Of a stretch of 9,003 nucleotides of DNA, positions 5,708 to 9,003 are shown piece after piece. The notes under the pieces were generated by a model, which made no database searches, was not told the DNA's origin, and worked only from the letters and a program-made list of their open reading frames with translations. Each line of letters begins with the position of its first letter. Position 1 is the first letter of the stretch. The position numbers were made by a program, and so were the translations under genes. The DNA comes from Nonomuraea sp. GTDB taxonomy: Bacteria; Actinomycetota; Actinomycetes; Streptosporangiales; Streptosporangiaceae. The stretch spans positions 1 through 9,003 of the forward strand of contig JABFVJ010000503.1 of assembly GCA_013362835.1 (NCBI GenBank), in the 5' to 3' direction.

Positions 5708-5719
5708 CGGTTGCAACCG
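5708..5719. promoter_or_regulatory. 12-bp palindrome in the ruvB-yajC gap (possible operator)
   Basis: CGGTTGCAACCG is a perfect 12-bp palindrome 9 bp after the ruvB stop and about 42 bp upstream of the yajC -35 box. Read with the next bases, TTGCAACCGTTTCAA is also near-symmetric, a style seen in LacI- or TetR-type operators. The binding protein is unknown. It is too tight to act as an RNA hairpin terminator. Confidence 0.35.
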
Positions 5720-5747
5720 TTTCAAATTGGGAACTTCCCCGCGCGCC

Positions 5748-5773
5748 GAAACGCTGCCTCGTTGCCGCGTTTC
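5748..5773. promoter_or_regulatory. Inverted repeat overlapping the yajC -35 box
   Basis: GAAACGC (5748-5754) and GCGTTTC (5767-5773) form a perfect 7-bp inverted repeat with a 12-nt spacer. The right arm overlaps the last base of the -35 box and runs into the spacer, so a protein bound here would compete with RNA polymerase. CGTTTC hexamers also occur at 5687-5692 and 5718-5723. Confidence 0.4.
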
Positions 5774-5791
5774 ATAACAAGCGCCTACACT
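5762..5791 (+). promoter_or_regulatory. Sigma70-type promoter of yajC-secD-secF
   Basis: TTGCCG (5762-5767), an 18-bp spacer and TACACT (5786-5791) give a good match to the principal sigma factor consensus of actinobacteria. Transcription would start near 5798, leaving a leader of about 110 nt before yajC. The 210-nt gap, the longest in the second half of the window, supports an independent promoter here rather than read-through from ruvB alone. Confidence 0.65.
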
Positions 5792-5847
5792 CCGTGGCTT
5801 GGCTGGCTGTGTAGGCTGACGGGCTGAGCGGCGCGGCCCGAAGGTAC

Positions 5848-5865
5848 GCGCGGAATTTCCGGCGC
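5848..5865 (+). other. Stem-loop in the yajC leader
   Basis: GCGC (5848-5851) plus GG (5852-5853) can pair with CC (5859-5860) and GCGC (5862-5865), leaving a one-base bulge and an AAUUU loop. The core CGGAATTTCCG (5851-5861) is also a symmetric DNA site. No U-tract follows, so it is not a clear terminator. A role in the leader RNA is speculative. Confidence 0.3.
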
Positions 5866-5909
5866 GAGACCGGTGTCAACTTCTTGAACGACTATGGAAG
5901 GTCGCCCCT

Positions 5910-6299
5910 ATGGACATGGGACAACTCGGAAGCATCCTGCCGCTGATTCTTCTGGTGGTGGTGTTCTACTTCCTGCTGATCCGCCCGCAGCGCAAGCGCC
6001 AGCAGGAAGCGCTCAAGATGCAGAACTCCCTGGCCCCGGGCGCCCGCGTCATGACCACGACCGGCCTGTTCGCCACTGTGGTCGCGGTGGACAACGACGA
6101 CGTGATCCTTGAGGTCTCGCCCGGCATCGAGACCCGCTGGGTCAAGGCCGCCATCGGCCGTGTCGTCCAGCCCGGCGACGCGCCGGTCGACGACGAGCCC
6201 GCAGCTCACGACGCCGAGCTCGACGAGGCCGACGCGAAGGAGTCCGACGCGGCCGTGGAGCGTGACGGCGACCAGGACTCCAGCACCAAGAAGTCCTGA
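5910..6299 (+). CDS. yajC: Preprotein translocase accessory subunit YajC
   Basis: The 129-aa product has the typical YajC build: a short outside N-terminus, one membrane helix (about 7-23, LGSILPLILLVVVFYFL), the signature LIRPQRKRQQE (23-33), and a small cytoplasmic beta-rich domain with LAPGARVMTTTGLFATVVAVDNDDVILEVSPG split across about 41-72. The tail (about 87-129) is strongly acidic and probably disordered. YajC associates with SecDF and the SecYEG channel; its own role is minor or modulatory. Start ATG 5910 is chosen because GGAAGG (5896-5901) lies 8 nt upstream; the in-frame ATG 5916 would be 14 nt away. It is the first gene of the yajC-secD-secF operon. Confidence 0.95.
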   Translation: MDMGQLGSILPLILLVVVFYFLLIRPQRKRQQEALKMQNSLAPGARVMTTTGLFATVVAVDNDDVILEVSPGIETRWVKAAIGRVVQPGDAPVDDEPAAHDAELDEADAKESDAAVERDGDQDSSTKKS

Positions 6300-6341
6300 C
6301 TAAGCTCTTCGGCAAACCCAATCTGAGAGAATCGACGACCA

Positions 6342-8129
6342 GTGGCCCGACCGACCAGCCGCCACAGCCGACCAGGGCGCACGCTCTTGGTGCTGCTGGC
6401 GCTCATCCTCGCCCTGGGCGGGACGATGTTCTTGCAGAAGGCGTTCACGCCCAAGCTGGGACTCGACCTCGCCGGCGGAACGACGGTGACCCTGTCACCC
6501 GTGACCCAGACGGGGGCCTCCCCACCTGAGGAGATCCTCGATCGCGCGGTCAACATCATCCGCGACCGGGTCAACGGCACCGGCATCTCCGACGCGGAGG
6601 TCGCCAAATCCGGCGACAACATCATCATCTCCATTCCGGGCGTCGGACAGAGCGAGGCGATCAAGCTGGTCGCCACCACCGCGGAGCTGCGCTTCCGCCA
6701 GGTGCTCGCCATGGAGGCCACGCAGCTCCCGCAGAACCTGACCACGGAGGCGCCCTCGCCGGGAGCCTCTCCCACGGCGAAGCCGTCCACGTCGGCCGGG
6801 CAGGGCGCCACGCCGACCGCCTCGCAGTCGGCGAACACGCCGAGCGCGTCGCCGACCGGCAAGGCGCTGTCGTCCGCGCTGACCGCGCCGACGCCCGCCC
6901 CGACGGCGACTGCGACGGCGACGACCACCGGCCAGAACGGCAACAAGCAGCAGAACGGCAAGGGCAAGAACGCCACGCCCACGCCGTCGGCGAGCACGCC
7001 GCCGACCACGCAGCCCGGCCAGGACCAGAGCACCGGCATCAACACCGAGGGCATCGACCCGGCGGTGCTGCAGCAGTTCAACAAGCTCGACTGCGCCGAC
7101 CCCAAGAACCGCGGCCAGGGCGTCCAGGACGACCCCAACAAGCAGTACGCGGCCTGTGAGACCGACGGCAGCTTCAAGTACGTCCTCGACGTCGCCAAGG
7201 TCGTCGGCACCGACATCGACACGGCCTCGGCCGGCGTCCGCCAGGGCACGGTGGAGTGGATCGTCCAGCTCGACTTCAAGAGCAAGGGCGCGGGCGAGTG
7301 GAGCAAGCTCACCACGACCGCCTACAACTCCCAGGAGCCGCGCAACAAGGTCGCGGTCGTCCTCGACGGCGTGGTCATCACGGCGCCCAACATCATCGGC
7401 CCGATCCCCGGCGGCCGCGCCGAGATCACCGGCGGCTTCGACCAGGCCAGCGCCACCAACCTGGCCGACCAGCTCAAGTACGGCGCCCTGCCCCTGAAGT
7501 TCCAGCGCAGCTCGATCGACACCGTGTCCTCGACGCTCGGCGCCGACCAGCTCGAAGGCGGCCTGATCGCCGGCATCATCGGCCTCGGCCTGGTCGTGCT
7601 CTACTCGCTGATGTACTACCGGGGCCTCGGCATCGTCGCGGTGCTGAGCCTCGTCGTGGCCTCGATCCTCACCTACACGGCGGTGGTCGTGCTCGGCCAC
7701 AACGCCGGGTTCCGGCTGTCCCTGCCGCACATCATCGGCCTGGTGGTCTCGATCGGCATCACCGCCGACTCCTTCATCGTGTATTTCGAACGCATACGTG
7801 ATGAGATGAAGGAAGGCCGGCGGACGCTTCGCGCGGCCGTCGAGGTGGCCTGGGTCCGTGCCCGGCGCACGATCCTGATCGCCGACGCCGTCATGTTCAT
7901 CGCCGCGATCGTGCTCTACTTCCTGGCGGTGGGCGGTGTGGCCGGGTTCGCCTTCGCGATGGGCCTGACCACGCTGATCGACATCGTGGTGGTGTTCCTG
8001 TTCACCAAGCCGTTCATCGCCCTGCTGGCGAGGATGAAGTTCTTCGCCAAGGGCCACCCGCTGTCCGGTCTCGACGCCGAGCGCATGAGTGCCGAGCCGG
8101 CCCGCACGACCACTCCGCAGGAGGCCTGA
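6342..8129 (+). CDS. secD: Protein translocase subunit SecD
   Basis: The 595-aa membrane protein works with SecF outside and within the membrane to pull exported proteins through SecYEG using the proton gradient. Membrane helix 1 (about 14-31) is followed by the conserved KLGLDLAGGTTVTL (38-51). The extracytoplasmic P1 region is split by a Pro/Thr/Ser/Ala/Gln-rich stretch (about 133-235) and resumes before WIVQLDFKSKGAGEWSKLT (306-324). The segment VVITAPNIIGPIPGGRAEITGGF, spanning about 344-366, is typical. Five more helices follow (about 405-425, 429-451, 462-482, 513-533, 535-557). Asp476 in GITADSFIVYFERIRDE corresponds to the proton-pathway aspartate of the family. GTG 6342 is used, with GAGAGA (6325-6330) as a distant ribosome-binding site 11 nt away. 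The 42-nt gap after yajC indicates an operon. Confidence 0.97.
   Translation: MARPTSRHSRPGRTLLVLLALILALGGTMFLQKAFTPKLGLDLAGGTTVTLSPVTQTGASPPEEILDRAVNIIRDRVNGTGISDAEVAKSGDNIIISIPGVGQSEAIKLVATTAELRFRQVLAMEATQLPQNLTTEAPSPGASPTAKPSTSAGQGATPTASQSANTPSASPTGKALSSALTAPTPAPTATATATTTGQNGNKQQNGKGKNATPTPSASTPPTTQPGQDQSTGINTEGIDPAVLQQFNKLDCADPKNRGQGVQDDPNKQYAACETDGSFKYVLDVAKVVGTDIDTASAGVRQGTVEWIVQLDFKSKGAGEWSKLTTTAYNSQEPRNKVAVVLDGVVITAPNIIGPIPGGRAEITGGFDQASATNLADQLKYGALPLKFQRSSIDTVSSTLGADQLEGGLIAGIIGLGLVVLYSLMYYRGLGIVAVLSLVVASILTYTAVVVLGHNAGFRLSLPHIIGLVVSIGITADSFIVYFERIRDEMKEGRRTLRAAVEVAWVRARRTILIADAVMFIAAIVLYFLAVGGVAGFAFAMGLTTLIDIVVVFLFTKPFIALLARMKFFAKGHPLSGLDAERMSAEPARTTTPQEA
6738..7046 (+). other. Low-complexity Pro/Thr/Ser/Ala linker segment within secD
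   Basis: Codons 133-235 of secD encode a stretch dominated by Pro, Thr, Ser and Ala, with a Gln/Asn/Lys/Gly island (about 197-210). The DNA shows short repetitive runs such as repeated ACG-GCG-AC. It should be disordered and lies outside the cell membrane within the P1 region. Related actinobacterial SecD proteins often carry insertions here, but length and sequence vary. Confidence 0.75.
8120..8124 (+). promoter_or_regulatory. Ribosome-binding site of secF inside the end of secD
   Basis: GGAGG lies 6 nt before ATG 8131 and overlaps the last codons of secD. The secF start follows the secD stop by one base, so the two genes are almost certainly translated in a coupled way to give matched amounts. 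Confidence 0.85.
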
Positions 8130-8130
8130 G

Positions 8131-9003
8131 ATGGGACTGGGGCGACGCCTCTACCGCGGCGAGATCGATGTCGACTTCGTCGGCAAGTGGAGGCTCTGGT
8201 ACAGCCTGTCCGGCTTCCTGCTGGTCATCTCGCTCGCCGGCATCCTGTTCAACGGGCTCAACCTGGGCGTGGAGTTCAAGGGCGGCACCGTCTTCACCTT
8301 CCCGGCGAGCGCGGGCACGGTCGAGGAGGTCCGCGAGGACTTCCGGTCGCAGGGCGCCCACCAGGTGATCGTGCAGCGGGCCCGCGACAACTGGCGGGTC
8401 ACCACCGAGACTCTCTCGGAGTCGATGCTCAACCAGGTGCAGACCACGATCGCCAAGGAGTACAAGGTCCCGGTCGACGACGTCAGCGTCCAGTCGATCG
8501 GTGCTTCCTGGGGCGGTGAGGTCTCGCAGAAGGCCTGGATCGGCCTCGGCGTCTTCATGCTCGCGATCATCCTGTACCTGTCGATGGCGTTCGAGCCGAA
8601 GATGGCCCTGGCGGCGATCGTCGCGCTCATCCACGACCTCGTCATCACGGCCGGCGTCTACGCCTGGTCGGGCTTCGAGGTCACGCCGGCGACCCTGCTG
8701 GGCTTCCTGACCATCCTCGGTTATTCGCTCTACGACGCGGTCGTGGTGTTCGACATGATCAAGGAGGTCACGGCCAAGCTGGGCACGACCTCGAAGATGA
8801 CGTACTCGATGGCGGCCAACAACGCGCTCAACCACACGCTGATCCGGTCGCTGAACACCTCGCTGGTCGCGATCCTGCCGGTGGCGGCGATCCTGTTCAT
8901 CGGCACGACGCTGCTCGGCGCCGGCACGCTGAAGGACCTGTCGCTGGCGCTGTTCGTCGGCATGATCGTCGGCACGTACTCCTCGCTCTGCGTGGCCACG
9001 CCG
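8131..9003 (+). CDS. secF: Protein translocase subunit SecF (partial, 3' end beyond window)
   Basis: The frame is open to the end of the window and gives 291 residues without a stop, so the C-terminus is missing. SecF pairs with SecD as a proton-driven translocation motor. Helix 1 (about 24-42) leads to LNLGVEFKGGTVFTF (43-57), the SecF form of the shared GxDFxGG motif. An extracytoplasmic P4 domain (about 58-130) follows, then helices near 134-151, 158-177, 184-208, 243-260 and 268-288. The family motif GYSLYDAVVVFD (197-208) contains Asp202, and TLIRSLNTS (236-244) contains Arg239; these correspond to the proton-path Asp and Arg described for SecDF. Start ATG 8131 follows a textbook GGAGG. 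Translation was done by hand from the nucleotide sequence. Confidence 0.96.
   Translation, partial: MGLGRRLYRGEIDVDFVGKWRLWYSLSGFLLVISLAGILFNGLNLGVEFKGGTVFTFPASAGTVEEVREDFRSQGAHQVIVQRARDNWRVTTETLSESMLNQVQTTIAKEYKVPVDDVSVQSIGASWGGEVSQKAWIGLGVFMLAIILYLSMAFEPKMALAAIVALIHDLVITAGVYAWSGFEVTPATLLGFLTILGYSLYDAVVVFDMIKEVTAKLGTTSKMTYSMAANNALNHTLIRSLNTSLVAILPVAAILFIGTTLLGAGTLKDLSLALFVGMIVGTYSSLCVATP

Noticed and set aside
5812..5817. TAGGCT as a second -10 box for yajC
   Set aside because: No -35 at a suitable distance; TTGGCT at 5799-5804 is only 7 bp away. The TTGCCG-18-TACACT pair is clearly better.
5894..6112. 72-aa frame starting at ATG 5894 upstream of yajC
   Set aside because: It overlaps yajC out of frame, has no domain, and its ATG overlaps the ribosome-binding site of yajC.
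6495..8057. 520-aa reverse-strand open frame opposite secD
   Set aside because: Very rich in Gly, Arg, Asp and His with no recognisable motif; it exists because of strong GC bias in third codon positions of secD.

Overview
The window is very GC-rich, codes densely on the + strand and uses many GTG starts. It carries an actinobacterial housekeeping locus in the order yebC (tail), an ABC-permease-like gene, an Eis-type acetyltransferase gene, ruvC, ruvA, ruvB, yajC, secD, secF (cut by the window end). The yebC-ruvCAB-yajC-secDF order is classic for Actinobacteria. The protein texture, with an Eis-like GNAT and a long Pro/Thr/Ser/Ala linker in SecD, suggests a Streptosporangiales-type organism (Nonomuraea/Streptosporangium-like). 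That taxonomic guess is inference, not read directly from a marker gene.

Region by region. Positions 1-69 are the last 22 codons and stop of yebC, followed by a strong 10-bp hairpin that probably ends its transcript. Positions 109-320 are a non-coding gap with a 13-bp palindrome and a candidate leaderless promoter. Positions 321-2072 encode an unusual single-chain protein that looks like a MalF-type permease joined to a MalG-type permease. The loops that normally dock onto the ABC ATPase are missing (first half) or degenerate (second half), and no ATPase or binding-protein gene lies nearby. Positions 2084-3226 encode an Eis-family N-acetyltransferase with its own candidate leaderless promoter, whose -10 box contains the stop codon of the permease gene.

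Positions 3295-5699 are the Holliday-junction module. A clear LexA/SOS box lies just downstream of the ruvC -10 element, so ruvC and probably ruvAB are expected to be DNA-damage inducible. RuvA and RuvB form the branch-migration motor and RuvC cuts the junction. The gaps between ruvC/ruvA and ruvA/ruvB each hold a short ORF that bridges the two genes almost exactly. They may be coupling ORFs or chance.

Positions 5700-5909 form a regulatory gap with a good sigma70-type promoter, several palindromes and a cluster of CGTTTC hexamers. Downstream, yajC-secD-secF form an operon encoding the accessory part of the Sec translocon, which uses the proton gradient to complete protein export. I see no convincing genes on the - strand, and no tRNA, rRNA, CRISPR or insertion sequence.
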